Shown here one piece after another: positions 7,989-17,244 of a stretch of 64,000 nt of DNA. This DNA comes from Acetobacteraceae bacterium H6797 (GTDB taxonomy: Bacteria > Pseudomonadota > Alphaproteobacteria > Acetobacterales > Acetobacteraceae): the NCBI GenBank assembly GCA_015223225.1, contig JADFCQ010000001.1, positions 1,327,639 to 1,391,638 of the forward strand, given 5' to 3'. Position 1 is the stretch's first letter. Each line of letters starts with the position of its first letter. The position numbers and the translations under genes were made by a program. The notes under the pieces were generated by a model. The model saw nothing but the letters and a program-made list of their open reading frames with translations. It was not told where the DNA came from and made no database searches.

Positions 7989-9407
7989 ATGCTGAGCGCC
8001 ACGCCCCGCATCCTGCTCGTCGAGGACACGCCGACCCAGGCGGAAGTGGCCAAGGCGATGCTGCGCGACATCGGGGCCGTCCGCCATGCCGAGACCGCCT
8101 CGGCGGCCTTGGCCCTGGCCGCCGAGTGGCAGCCCGATGCCATCCTGGTTGATATCGAATTGCCGGATTTCTCCGGCTTCGAGCTGATGCGCCGCCTCCG
8201 CGCCGAGGGGGTAGACGCGGCGATGATCGTGCTCACCGCCCATGGCAGCGTGAACATGGCCGTGGAAGCCATGCGCGAAGGGGCGGTGGACTTCCTGGTG
8301 AAGCCCTATGCCAAGGCGCGCCTCGCCGTGACCTTGCAGAACGCGATCGAGAAGCGGGCCCTGGCCAGCGAGCTGCGGAGCGTGAAGGCGCAGCTCTCGC
8401 GCGAGCGCTTCTTCGGCTTCATCGGCGCCTCGCCCGCGATGCAGGCGGTCTATCGCACCATCGAAAGCGTGGCGCCGAGCAAGGCCAATGTCTTCATCAC
8501 CGGCGAGAGCGGCACGGGCAAGGAATTGGCGGCCGAGGCGGTGCATAAGGCCTCGCCCCGCGCGCGGGGGCCCTTCATCGCCCTGAATTGCGGCGCGATC
8601 CCGCGAGATCTGCTGGAATCCGAGATTTTCGGCCATGTGAAGGGCGCCTTCACCGGGGCGACTGAGAATCGCATCGGCGCGGCCAAGGCGGCCGATGGCG
8701 GCACGCTCTTCCTCGACGAAATCGGCGAAATGCCGGTGGAAATGCAGGTGAAGCTGCTGCGCTTCGTGCAGACCGGCGGCTTCACCCCCGTCGGCGGCAC
8801 GCGGAACGAGAAGGTGGATGTGCGCTTCGTCTGCGCCACCAACCGTGATCCGCTGGAGGAGGTGCAGGCCGGGCGCTTCCGCGAGGATCTCTATTACCGG
8901 CTCTACGTCATCCCCATCGAGCTGCCGCCGCTGCGCGAGCGGGGGGAGGATGTGCTGGCCATCGCCCGGCAGGTGCTCGCGCAGTTCACGCGCGAGGAGG
9001 GCAAGGCCTTCCAGGGCTTCACCCCCGATGCCGAGGCGGCGCTGCTCGCCTATCCCTGGCCGGGCAATGTGCGGCAGTTGCAGAACGTGATGCGCAATAT
9101 CGTGGTGCTGCATCAGGGCGAGGCGGTGACGGCCGCGATGCTGCCCCCTGCCCTGCTGCGCAGCCCTGGCGGGCGCCCGGCGGCTGAAGCCGTCCCGGTG
9201 CCCGAGCCGGCCCCGCCGCCCCCGCCCGCCCCGGTCATGGCGGCAGAACCGGAGGTCATCCCGCTCTGGCAGGCGGAAAAGCGGCTCATCCTGGCGGCGT
9301 TGAAACAGACCTGCGACGACGTGCCGCGCGCGGCCGCGATGCTCGAGGTGAATCCCTCGACCATCTATCGCAAGCTCCAGGCCTGGCGGGCCGGCGAGAA
9401 GAGCTGA
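7989..9407 (+). CDS. Sigma-54-dependent response regulator, LuxO/NtrC type
   Basis: 472 residues in three domains. The receiver (about 6-120) has phospho-acceptor D55 in ILVDIELP and the switch lysine in FLVKPY. The AAA+ sigma-54 interaction domain (about 143-375) has Walker A GESGTGKE at 172-179, the sigma-54-contacting GAFTGA loop at 219-224, Walker B LFLDEIGE and the arginine-finger region. A proline-rich linker leads to a Fis-type helix-turn-helix (AAAMLEVNPSTIYRKLQAW). All activator hallmarks are intact, so it should drive sigma-54 promoters when phosphorylated. It follows the HPt gene directly and precedes an EAL gene. Confidence 0.96.
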   Translation: MLSATPRILLVEDTPTQAEVAKAMLRDIGAVRHAETASAALALAAEWQPDAILVDIELPDFSGFELMRRLRAEGVDAAMIVLTAHGSVNMAVEAMREGAVDFLVKPYAKARLAVTLQNAIEKRALASELRSVKAQLSRERFFGFIGASPAMQAVYRTIESVAPSKANVFITGESGTGKELAAEAVHKASPRARGPFIALNCGAIPRDLLESEIFGHVKGAFTGATENRIGAAKAADGGTLFLDEIGEMPVEMQVKLLRFVQTGGFTPVGGTRNEKVDVRFVCATNRDPLEEVQAGRFREDLYYRLYVIPIELPPLRERGEDVLAIARQVLAQFTREEGKAFQGFTPDAEAALLAYPWPGNVRQLQNVMRNIVVLHQGEAVTAAMLPPALLRSPGGRPAAEAVPVPEPAPPPPPAPVMAAEPEVIPLWQAEKRLILAALKQTCDDVPRAAAMLEVNPSTIYRKLQAWRAGEKS

Positions 9408-9494
9408 GGGCTCGCGCCTTCGTTAGGGGTTTGTGCAACCTTCCGGCCCGATGATGGCTTTGCCCCTGTTGGCGGCAAGATGACGGGGTAGCAC

Positions 9495-10253
9495 ATGGCG
9501 GGCAAGGGATGCTCCGGGTGCCGCAATGGCGAGGCACTCGATTTCGATTTCTCGATGGCCTTCCAGCCCATCGTGGATCTGCGCACGAACGCGCCCTTCG
9601 CCTATGAGGCGCTCGTGCGCGGGCCGGGCGGGGAATCGGCCTATAGCGTGCTCTCGCAGGTCACGGATCTGAACCGCTATGCCTTCGATCAGCGATGTCG
9701 GGTCAAGGCGATCGAGGTGGCGGGCGCGGCGGGCATCCTGAATACACCGGCGCGGCTCTCGATCAACTTCCTGCCCAATGCCGTCTATTCGCCGGCGGCC
9801 TGCATCCAGCTGACCCTCGAGACGGCCCAGGCGAATGCCTTTCCGACCGACCGGCTGATTTTCGAATTCACCGAGAACGAGCGGATGGTCGATCCCGCCC
9901 ATGTCGCGAATATCATCGCCATCTACCGGGAGATGGGCTTCGGGACGGCGCTGGACGATTTCGGCTCGGGCTATGCCGGGCTCAACCTGCTGGCGCGCTT
10001 TCAGCCGGGCATCGTGAAGCTGGACATGGACCTGATCCGCGGGCTGGACGCGAGCCAACCACGCCGCATCATCGTCGATGGTATCATCAAGATCTGCGAG
10101 GCGCTGGGCATCGAGGTGATCGCCGAGGGCGTGGAGACGGCGGGCGAACTCGCGGCGCTGAAAGACCTCGGCGTGCATTACTTCCAGGGCTATCTCCTGG
10201 CGAAGCCTGCCTTCGAGGCACTGCCCGAGGTGAAATTCGCGGTGCTTCTTTAG
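9495..10253 (+). CDS. EAL-domain cyclic-di-GMP phosphodiesterase
   Basis: 252 residues, essentially a stand-alone EAL domain. The catalytic set looks complete: E38 in EALVRG, N91 in INFLP, E124/E128 in FEFTENE, D154-D155 in DDFGSGY, K175 in VKLD, E211 in AEGVET and Q231 in YFQGYLL. An active c-di-GMP-hydrolysing enzyme is therefore likely. A short N-terminal CxxC (C6, C9) precedes the domain and might bind metal. There is no sensory or membrane region. It lies 87 bases after the sigma-54 regulator on the same strand and may be its output or share its promoter. Confidence 0.93.
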   Translation: MAGKGCSGCRNGEALDFDFSMAFQPIVDLRTNAPFAYEALVRGPGGESAYSVLSQVTDLNRYAFDQRCRVKAIEVAGAAGILNTPARLSINFLPNAVYSPAACIQLTLETAQANAFPTDRLIFEFTENERMVDPAHVANIIAIYREMGFGTALDDFGSGYAGLNLLARFQPGIVKLDMDLIRGLDASQPRRIIVDGIIKICEALGIEVIAEGVETAGELAALKDLGVHYFQGYLLAKPAFEALPEVKFAVLL

Positions 10254-10299
10254 CGCGCCGCGACAAAGGCCGCCGCCACGGCCAAGTCAGCAAAGCCTC

Positions 10300-11127
10300 T
10301 CAGGCCGCCGGCACCGGCCAGGTGCCGCCCTGGCCCGTGGGGGCCCAGGCCGCGCCGTCCCAGGCGATGGTGGACCAGCGGGCGACACCGTCCTTCACGA
10401 CGAGCCGGTTATAGGCATTGGGTTCGCCGCGCAGCCGCGTGGAGGTGGCCGAGCCCGCCTGGATCACCGCGAGGCCCGGCGGCGGCGGCTCGCCTGGCAC
10501 CGGCACGGCGCCCATCTTCCGCACCGTGAAGGTGGCGCTGTAACCGCGATGCAGATGTCCCGCGAGGATCAGCCGTGCCCCCGCCCGGGCCAGGCCGCGC
10601 AGCCCGCGCTGCGCCTGCCGCGCGGTGGGCGTATCGGGCGCATCCAGCGGCGCGAGGAAGGGGTGATGCGCCACCACGATGGGAAAAACCCCTTCCGGCA
10701 GCGCGCGCAGCCGGCGGAGCAGCTTCAGCAGCCCGTCGCGATGCACCCGCCCGCCCGACCAATCGAGATACCAGCCGCCGCGGCTGACGGTGTTCAGCCC
10801 CAGCACCGCGACGCCCTCACCATGCCAGACCGGCTCGGTCTCGGGGGAGATCAGCCGACGCCAGCGGCGGAAGGGCATCAGGGCGCGTTCCCAGAGCCAA
10901 TAGGCGGTGATGTCGTGATTGCCGGGCACGGCGAGCCAGGGGGCCGCCAATTCGCCCAGGAAGGCCCGCGCCTCGGCGAATTCGCGGCGGCGCGCACGCA
11001 TCGTCAGGTCGCCGCTGACGACCACGAGATCGGCGGGCTCCGCATTGAGCCGCGCGAGCAGGGCGGCGGTGGCCTGCTGGTCGATACGGCCGAAATGCAG
11101 GTCCGACAGATGGTCGATGACCGTCAC
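10300..11127 (-). CDS. Metallophosphoesterase
   Basis: Calcineurin-like phosphoesterase, 275 residues from a GTG start. The metal-binding motifs occur in order: DLH at 9-11, GDLT from residue 39, GNHD at 69-72, AHHP near 180 and GHLHRG near 225. The GTG start overlaps the stop of the upstream kinase-like gene (GTGA), with GGAGG about seven bases before it, so this start fits better than longer in-frame extensions. Likely a cytoplasmic phosphodiesterase or phosphatase. Coupling to a diacylglycerol-kinase-like gene suggests a lipid or nucleotide substrate, but that is inference. Confidence 0.9.
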   Translation of the reverse strand: MTVIDHLSDLHFGRIDQQATAALLARLNAEPADLVVVSGDLTMRARRREFAEARAFLGELAAPWLAVPGNHDITAYWLWERALMPFRRWRRLISPETEPVWHGEGVAVLGLNTVSRGGWYLDWSGGRVHRDGLLKLLRRLRALPEGVFPIVVAHHPFLAPLDAPDTPTARQAQRGLRGLARAGARLILAGHLHRGYSATFTVRKMGAVPVPGEPPPPGLAVIQAGSATSTRLRGEPNAYNRLVVKDGVARWSTIAWDGAAWAPTGQGGTWPVPAA

Positions 11128-12098
11128 GCGCCCGCCTCCAGGCCCGCTTCCGCGCCCGCCTGCGCTTCTGAGGGAACCGGCGCCATCACGGTCAGCATGC
11201 GCGGCGCGATGCGGTAATGCAGCGGCAGCGGCAGGAGCAGCGTCTCGCCATCGTTCATCACCGTGATGTGGGAGCGCCGCATGAGCAGGCTGAAATCGCG
11301 CAGGCGCATCACATCCACCTCGCGCTGCGCCTGCCAGCGGCCGAGGGCCATGGCGATGAGCATGCGCAGCATCCAGGCGATGCCGAAGCGTTTGGGGCTG
11401 TAGAGCACCAGCTCCCCAGTATCGAGGCGGGGGCGGTGGAACATGCGGCCCGGCTCGTCGGCATAAGGGCCGTTCACCACGGAAATCGTCCGCGCCCAGA
11501 TGCGCTTCACGCCCGGCCGGCCGGGAAGGCGCAGCGCGAGGCGGATGGGGCGGTGGCGCCAGACGGTGCGCACCAGCACGCGCAGCCATCGCAGCCCCGC
11601 CAGGGGCCCGCTGCCGCGCAGCTTCTCGCGATGGCGGCCGACCGTGTTCAGCAGCCCGATCACCGATTGGCAGAGGAAGATCTCGTCATTCACATAGCCC
11701 GCGTCGATCGCCTTGGGCTGGGCCTCGCCCAGCAGGCGGGCGGCTTCCACCGGGTCGAGCGGCAGGCCGAGGTCGCGCGCCAGGAGGTTCAGGGTGCCGA
11801 GCGGGATGATGCCCAGCACCTTCCCGCTGCCGGCCAGCGCCGCCGCCGCGCTGCGGATGGAACCGTCGCCGCCGCCGATGATGACGAGCGGCGCATCGGA
11901 TTCCATGGCCAGGGCGAGGCGGCCCTGCAGGTCGGGCGCCGCCTCCTCCTCGATGGGCAGGATCTCGAACCCGGCCTCGCGCAGGGCTTCCCCGATCCGG
12001 TCATGCAGTTCCGGATGCGCGAGGAGGGTGCCGGCGCGCCGGTTCAGCAGAAGCGCCGCGCGGCGAGGCGGCGCATCGGGCGTGGTCGACAGGCTCAT
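11124..12098 (-). CDS. Diacylglycerol/lipid kinase family protein (DAGK_cat, YegS-like)
   Basis: 324 residues. The catalytic-domain GGGDGS nucleotide loop lies at 75-80, and the P-L-G-T-L-N motif at 99-104 is the second signature of the YegS/DgkB fold. LLLNRRAGTL near residue 17 replaces the usual N-P-x-S/A-G start. The family phosphorylates lipids such as diacylglycerol or sphingoid bases at the membrane surface; the exact lipid is not predictable. It overlaps the phosphoesterase downstream by four bases, making a two-gene operon. Confidence 0.88.
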   Translation of the reverse strand: MSLSTTPDAPPRRAALLLNRRAGTLLAHPELHDRIGEALREAGFEILPIEEEAAPDLQGRLALAMESDAPLVIIGGGDGSIRSAAAALAGSGKVLGIIPLGTLNLLARDLGLPLDPVEAARLLGEAQPKAIDAGYVNDEIFLCQSVIGLLNTVGRHREKLRGSGPLAGLRWLRVLVRTVWRHRPIRLALRLPGRPGVKRIWARTISVVNGPYADEPGRMFHRPRLDTGELVLYSPKRFGIAWMLRMLIAMALGRWQAQREVDVMRLRDFSLLMRRSHITVMNDGETLLLPLPLHYRIAPRMLTVMAPVPSEAQAGAEAGLEAGA

Positions 12099-12166
12099 CG
12101 GGGGCTCACGCGGGCTGGCGGGTCATGCCTGGGCAACGCCGCGTGCTCCCCCTGGTTGCCGCCCCC

Positions 12167-15106
12167 TCAGAAGCGGAGGGTCAGGCTGGCCCGCGCCGCG
12201 TGGTCCTGCGCGTCATCGGCGAGGGTGCCCATATAGCCCAGGCCGAGTTCGACGCCTGGCGTGACGTCGAGGCTGACGCCGGCCTGGACCGTCGCCGCAT
12301 CCCGCGCGATGGCGACGCCGCGCGCGGTGAAGCCCGCGCCGGTCTCGCTGAAGCGCAGCCCGGCCTTCTGCTCCACCTCGCCGAAGGCATGCTGCCAGCC
12401 GAGGCCCAGGGTGGGCGCCAGCATCATGCCGCCGAGCGGCAGGCGCGTGCCGAGGCGGAGGCCGATCTCGCTCCAGGCCTGCGTCTCGGTGCGGGACTTG
12501 GCGCTGAGCGAGGCCGCGCCGCCGTCGCGCTCGCGGAAGCCATCCACGTCGATACGGCTCGCGGCGAGATTGGCGAAGGGCTCGGCCGAGAGGCCCAGCA
12601 TCGTCATCGGATAGGCCGCTTCCACCAGGCCGCGCATCGCGAAGGCATCGTAATCCGCGCGCGGCGCGGTGCCGGTGAAGGAAACGCTGCGGCGGCTCTC
12701 GATGTCATAGGAGGCGAGGCCCAGCACCGTGCGGAGCTGCAGCGCGCCGAGCGGGCCGCCGGCATAGAGATCGGCATGGAAAGCGTCGGTCTCGAGGCGG
12801 GTGGCCGCCGCGCTGATCTTCGACACGCCCGTGGTCTGGCCAAGCGCCACGCCCGCGCGCCAGCCGAGCGCCAGCGGCGCGTCGATGCCCGCGACGATGG
12901 TGAGGTGGTTCTCCCGCATGGCGCCCGCGCTGGCCGTACCGTCGAAACGGCCGCCGCCGCCGAGCACGGCCGCCCAGGCCTCGATCCCCGGCTTGAGCGT
13001 GGAGGTGCCGACGGGGCCATTGCCGAGGGAGGCGACCCGGACGGGTGCGTTCTCGGCGACCATGGTGCCGCCCAGGCCATTGGCCATGCGCAGGCGATCG
13101 ACGATCAGCCGCGTCGCGAAGAGGTTCTGCTGATGGATGGTCGCCGTGACGCTGGCATGGCCCTCGCCCGCGAGCTGCTGGAAGGCGCCGCGCGCGCCGG
13201 CCTCGGATTGCGTCACGACCAGGTCGTAGAGCGAGCTGCCGATGCCGCCCGCGCTGATCGCCGCCCCCACGGCGCGCTGATTGGCATTGGCGCCGACATC
13301 GGCGAATTGGATGTCGTTACGCGTCAGGGTCAGCGTCACGCTGTCGGCCGCATAGCCGAGGCTCGGCGTGAGGAAGGCCATGTCGCTGGAGACGCCGGCG
13401 AAGCTGCCGGAAACGCCGCCCGTCGAGGTGAGGATCGTATAGGGCGTCTGCCAACCATAGCTGCCGGTGCCCGCCTTCACATCGACCGTACCGCCCTCGA
13501 TGGTGGTGGCGCCGCTGACGGCGAGCCTGCTGCTGCCGCCTGCCGCGTCGGTCCGCACCTCGAAGACGGCGCCGCTGCGGAAGATGGCGTCGCCCGTCAC
13601 GCTCAGCGTGCCGATGGCGTCATGGCCCGGCGCGAGGGTGCCGGCGATATCGAGGCTGGAGACGCTGCCCGTGCCGCCGAGGCGGCCGCCGCTCAACACC
13701 GAGACGGCGCTGGCGAGGCTGCCATTCACATAGGCGGTGCCGCCATTCTCGATGGTGGTCCCGTCGGCGTAGCTCTGCGCGCCCGTCAGGGTCCAGATGC
13801 CGCCCGTCACCTTCAGCAGCTCGAATTCCTCCGCACCCGCGAAGCTGGCGCTGCCCGTGCCGGTCAGGGTCAGCGTATCGGTGCCGGTGCCGCCGAGGAT
13901 GCGGCCGGTGATGCTGCTCGTCGTGGTCAGCGTCAGGCTGTCATTGCCCGCGCCCATGTCGATGGCGATGCCGCCCGCGCCGATGATCGTGCCGGCATTG
14001 GTGATGCTGTCGGCGTAATCGCCGATCAGGCGGATGCCATAGCCCGCCAGGCCCTGGATGGTGCCCGCATTGGTGATGGTCGTCGCGGCATAGGCGCCAT
14101 TGCCCGAGCCGTCATCGATCAGGATACCCGTATCGGCGCCGCTGATGAGCGCGCCGGTATGGTTGACGATGGTGCCGCCGCCGGCCGCGATGCCTTCGGA
14201 ATGGTTGGGGCTGCCGCCGCTATCGACGCCGCCCGCGCCCGTGCCCTGGATGATGCCGTAATTCGTGATATTCGCGACGAAGTCGATATCGACGCCATCG
14301 CCATCGCCATTGCCGCTGCCCGCATAGGCGCCGGTGATGGTGCCATGGTTCACCACGGTGCCGTCGCCGTCGGAGCCCACGCCGGAGCCGTTGCGGCCGG
14401 TGATGCTGCCGTAATTGGTGACGTCGACATTCGCATCGCTGGTGATGCCGTGGCGCAGGCCCGAGATCACGCCCGAGGCCTGGTTCACCACCGAGCCGGC
14501 ATGGGCCTGGAGGTCGATGCCGTCATAATTGCTGCCGGCCGGGCCGCTGCTGTAGATCGTGCCCGAATTGGTGATGGTGGCATTGCCGCCGGGGCGCAGC
14601 GCGTCCTGCCCGCTGCTGCTGATGGTGCCGGTATTGACGATGGTGACCGTCGCGCCGTTGATCGCGTCGAAATCGATGGCCTGGCCTTCGGTCGCGCTGA
14701 TCGTGCCGCTATTGGTCAGCGTCACGCTGCCGCTGGTGACGTTGGTGTCGATGCGGATGCCGTCGCTGGTGCCGGTGATGGTGCCGCTATTGGTGATGGC
14801 GATGCTCTGCGTCGTCGTCGCACCGCCATTGGTGTCGATGGCGCGGCCCGAAGCGGCGTTGATGGTGCCGGCATTGGTGATGGACACGCCCGTCGTGCTG
14901 CCGGTGATGGTCACCGCGCGGCCGGAGGCGACGTTCTGGGAGCCGGTGGCCGTCACGGTCAGCGTATCGGTGCCGGTCAGGGTGACGGCGTTCGTGCTGC
15001 CGGCGGAGATGGTCGTATCCGTCGCGAAGGCCGCGATCGGCGCGGCGACGCCAAGGCAGGTCGAAAGAAGAATGGCGCGGCGCGTCCGGCCCTTCGCGTG
15101 AAACAT
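12167..15106 (-). CDS. Autotransporter outer-membrane protein (type Va)
   Basis: 979 residues. The signal peptide is RRAILLSTCLGVAAPIAAFA. The passenger is Thr/Ser/Gly/Asn-rich, with many copies of an I-T-N-S/A-G-T-I beta-strand motif from about residue 75 to 370, as in polymorphic-toxin-free adhesins and PATR-type passengers. A pertactin-like stalk (GGTAYVNGSLAS, GGRLGGTGSV, GTLAPG) leads to a beta-barrel from about residue 690 that ends LTLRF, the C-terminal phenylalanine used for BAM recognition. A SD-like GAGGG precedes the ATG. Likely a surface-exposed adhesin or biofilm factor. No protease active site was noticed. Confidence 0.93.
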   Translation of the reverse strand: MFHAKGRTRRAILLSTCLGVAAPIAAFATDTTISAGSTNAVTLTGTDTLTVTATGSQNVASGRAVTITGSTTGVSITNAGTINAASGRAIDTNGGATTTQSIAITNSGTITGTSDGIRIDTNVTSGSVTLTNSGTISATEGQAIDFDAINGATVTIVNTGTISSSGQDALRPGGNATITNSGTIYSSGPAGSNYDGIDLQAHAGSVVNQASGVISGLRHGITSDANVDVTNYGSITGRNGSGVGSDGDGTVVNHGTITGAYAGSGNGDGDGVDIDFVANITNYGIIQGTGAGGVDSGGSPNHSEGIAAGGGTIVNHTGALISGADTGILIDDGSGNGAYAATTITNAGTIQGLAGYGIRLIGDYADSITNAGTIIGAGGIAIDMGAGNDSLTLTTTSSITGRILGGTGTDTLTLTGTGSASFAGAEEFELLKVTGGIWTLTGAQSYADGTTIENGGTAYVNGSLASAVSVLSGGRLGGTGSVSSLDIAGTLAPGHDAIGTLSVTGDAIFRSGAVFEVRTDAAGGSSRLAVSGATTIEGGTVDVKAGTGSYGWQTPYTILTSTGGVSGSFAGVSSDMAFLTPSLGYAADSVTLTLTRNDIQFADVGANANQRAVGAAISAGGIGSSLYDLVVTQSEAGARGAFQQLAGEGHASVTATIHQQNLFATRLIVDRLRMANGLGGTMVAENAPVRVASLGNGPVGTSTLKPGIEAWAAVLGGGGRFDGTASAGAMRENHLTIVAGIDAPLALGWRAGVALGQTTGVSKISAAATRLETDAFHADLYAGGPLGALQLRTVLGLASYDIESRRSVSFTGTAPRADYDAFAMRGLVEAAYPMTMLGLSAEPFANLAASRIDVDGFRERDGGAASLSAKSRTETQAWSEIGLRLGTRLPLGGMMLAPTLGLGWQHAFGEVEQKAGLRFSETGAGFTARGVAIARDAATVQAGVSLDVTPGVELGLGYMGTLADDAQDHAARASLTLRF

Positions 15107-15178
15107 GAAACCCTCGCAACTTAGATAACCCGGGCGGCTTTTGCGGGCGCTTCGCGACGAGGAGGTGACGCTTCAATG

Positions 15179-16456
15179 TCAGTCCGATGAAACCCGCCGC
15201 TGGAAGCGCGCCGGATGATAGGGCGCGAGCGGCACGGACGAGGGGCGCCCGGCGATGAGGGCAGCGACCACGCGGCCCGTCATGGCCGCCCCCGTAATCC
15301 CGATATGGCCATGGCCGAAAGCATGCACCGCATTGCGCGCGCCGCTCGCCGGCCCCAGGGCAGGCAGGCTGTCGGGCGTGCCGGGGCGCAGGCCCATCCA
15401 GCGCGTGCGATGCTCCACCGCGCCGGGCTCGCGCAGGGCGGGGAAGAGGCGCTGGCCGAGGGCGAGCAGCCCCTCCGCGCGGCGCCAGTCGGGCGGCGTG
15501 CCGGGGCGGGCGAATTCCGCCGTGCCGGCGAACCGCAGGCCGGTCTCCATGCTGGCGGCGAAGATCTTCTCGCCCGTTGCGAAGACGGGGCGCTTCAACT
15601 CGATCTCGGATTCGGAGACTTCGGCGTGGTAGCCGCGCTCGGCCTCCAGCGGCACCTTGTCGCCCAATTGTCGTGCTAGTGGGGCGGAGGCCGATCCGGC
15701 GGCGAGCACCACGGCATCGCAGGGCAGGTCGCCCTGGGGCGTCTTCACCGCCGTCACGCGGCCGCCCTCAAGCGCGAAGCCCGTCGCGCCGCGCGGCAGG
15801 AAGGCGCCGCCATCGCGCACCAGCGCCTCGGCGAAGAGCCGGGCCAGGGCGCGCGGGTCGGAGACGTGGCCATTGCCGGGCACGAAGCGGCCCCAGCGAT
15901 AGGCCGGGTCCAGCGCGGGCTCCATGGCGCGTGGGGCGTCCAGCGGAAGATCCTCGGCGGCGATGCCGAGGGCGGCGCGCTTGCGCCAGCCGGCGGCCTC
16001 CGCCGCCATGGCCTCGGCCGAGCGATAGACCATGAGATGGCCCCGCCACTGCACCAGCCGCTGCGCCCCGGCGCGGGCGAGGAGCGGCGCATAGGCCTCG
16101 CGGGCCGGGGCGGTGAGGGCATGCAGCGCGGCGGTGGCGCGGGCGACCTGGGCGGGGTTCGCGGCGCGGAGGAAATGCCACAGCCAGGGGGCGAGCGCGG
16201 GCAGATGCGACCAGCGGATCTTGAGCGGGCCCAGCGGGTCCAGCAGCCAGCCGGGCATCTGCCTGTGGATGCCCGGCACGGCGGTGGGGAAGATGGAGCT
16301 GAGGCTGAGCCCGCCGGGATTGCCCATGGTCGCCCCCTCGCCAGGGCCCTTGGGGTCGAGCACCGTCACCTTGTGGCCCTCGGCTTGCAAGGCGAGCGCG
16401 GAGGCCAGGCCGACCATGCCCCCTCCGATGACGATGATCCGCTGCCCTTGAGCCAT
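15179..16456 (-). CDS. dadA: D-amino-acid dehydrogenase-like FAD oxidoreductase
   Basis: 425 residues of the DAO/DadA flavoprotein family. The N-terminal Rossmann motif IIVIGGGMVGLASALALQAEG binds FAD. DadA-like landmarks are GNPGGLSLSS near residue 45, ERGYH near 300, WMGLRPGTPDSLPALG near 375 and the C-terminal GHGHIGITGAAMTGR. These enzymes oxidise D-amino acids, or related imino acids such as D-hydroxyproline, to keto acids and pass electrons to the respiratory chain. It is transcribed divergently from two amino-acid ABC permeases, across a region with an ATATCAG-core site. The substrate is not certain. Confidence 0.85.
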   Translation of the reverse strand: MAQGQRIIVIGGGMVGLASALALQAEGHKVTVLDPKGPGEGATMGNPGGLSLSSIFPTAVPGIHRQMPGWLLDPLGPLKIRWSHLPALAPWLWHFLRAANPAQVARATAALHALTAPAREAYAPLLARAGAQRLVQWRGHLMVYRSAEAMAAEAAGWRKRAALGIAAEDLPLDAPRAMEPALDPAYRWGRFVPGNGHVSDPRALARLFAEALVRDGGAFLPRGATGFALEGGRVTAVKTPQGDLPCDAVVLAAGSASAPLARQLGDKVPLEAERGYHAEVSESEIELKRPVFATGEKIFAASMETGLRFAGTAEFARPGTPPDWRRAEGLLALGQRLFPALREPGAVEHRTRWMGLRPGTPDSLPALGPASGARNAVHAFGHGHIGITGAAMTGRVVAALIAGRPSSVPLAPYHPARFQRRVSSD

Positions 16457-16488
16457 AATGCCGCCCTTCCGCGCCTGGTAATCTCACG

Positions 16489-16498
16489 TAGTATATCA
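16489..16498. promoter_or_regulatory. Putative operator A (TAGTATATCA)
   Basis: Decamer in the dadA/permease divergent region. It shares GTATATCAGA with the site before the AroM-like gene read on its own strand, and the ATATCAG core with the palindrome at 40139-40152. A GntR-family regulator is the guess, since such proteins bind short near-palindromes of this kind. Confidence 0.45.
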
Positions 16499-16563
16499 GA
16501 CGCACCCGTGCCATATCGCCTTACATGCCCGCAACGGGCGCAAGGCCGAAGCGAGAGAGAGGC

Positions 16564-17244
16564 ATGAGCTACGAGTTCGACTGGCCCTTCGTCCTTCGCG
16601 TCCTGCCGCGCTTCGGCGATGCGTTGGTGGTGACGATCGGCGTCTTCCTCACCGCGCTGCTCATTTCCACCAGCGGGGCGATGCTGCTCGCCTTCCTCAG
16701 CCGCACGCTGCGGCGGGGGCGGCTCGCGCCGCTGCACGGTCTGCTGACGGCCTTCTCCTGGCTGTTCCGGGGCCTGCCGGAGCTGATCGTGCTGCTCTTC
16801 GCCTATCTGGCCCTGCCGCGCCTCGGGCTCGACCTCTCGCCCTTCTGGGCGGCGGTGGCGGGGCTCGCGGCCATCGGCATGGCCTATGAATACGAGATTT
16901 TCCGCGGCGCGCTGAACGCGGTGCCGGAGGGGCAGTTCGAGGCGGCGCGCGCGCTCGGCCTCGGCCGGCTGCCGCTCTATGGGCGGGTGGTGCTGCCGCA
17001 GGTGCTGCGCATCGCCATCACGCCCTATATCACCTTCGCCTGCGGCTCGCTCAAGCGCACCTCCGTCGCCTCGGCCGTCGCGGTACCGGAGATCATGGGC
17101 CTGTCCAAGCGCTTCAACGAAGCCTTCCAGAAGCCCTTCGAGCTGATGCTCATCGCGCTCGTGCTCTATGCGCTGCTCTCCAGCATCCTCATGGCGCTGG
17201 AGCAGTATTTCGACCGCCGCCTCCAGCGGAGTGCCGTGCGATGA
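16564..17244 (+). CDS. Amino-acid ABC transporter permease (HisM/GlnP type)
   Basis: 226-residue inner-membrane permease of the polar-amino-acid family. The EAA loop, GQFEAARALGLGRLPLYGRVVLPQVLRIAITPY (family consensus EAA---G--R), lies around residues 125-155 and contacts the ATPase. About five hydrophobic helices are seen. The ATG is preceded by GAGAGAG, better than the in-frame start 13 codons earlier. Its stop overlaps the start of the second permease (ATGA), consistent with a heterodimeric channel. No binding protein or ATPase gene is adjacent. Confidence 0.92.
   Translation: MSYEFDWPFVLRVLPRFGDALVVTIGVFLTALLISTSGAMLLAFLSRTLRRGRLAPLHGLLTAFSWLFRGLPELIVLLFAYLALPRLGLDLSPFWAAVAGLAAIGMAYEYEIFRGALNAVPEGQFEAARALGLGRLPLYGRVVLPQVLRIAITPYITFACGSLKRTSVASAVAVPEIMGLSKRFNEAFQKPFELMLIALVLYALLSSILMALEQYFDRRLQRSAVR

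Noticed and set aside
12125-15124. 999-codon open frame opposite the autotransporter
   Set aside because: His/Arg/Ala/Gly/Asp-rich translation without family features; a by-product of the autotransporter's codon usage in high-GC DNA.
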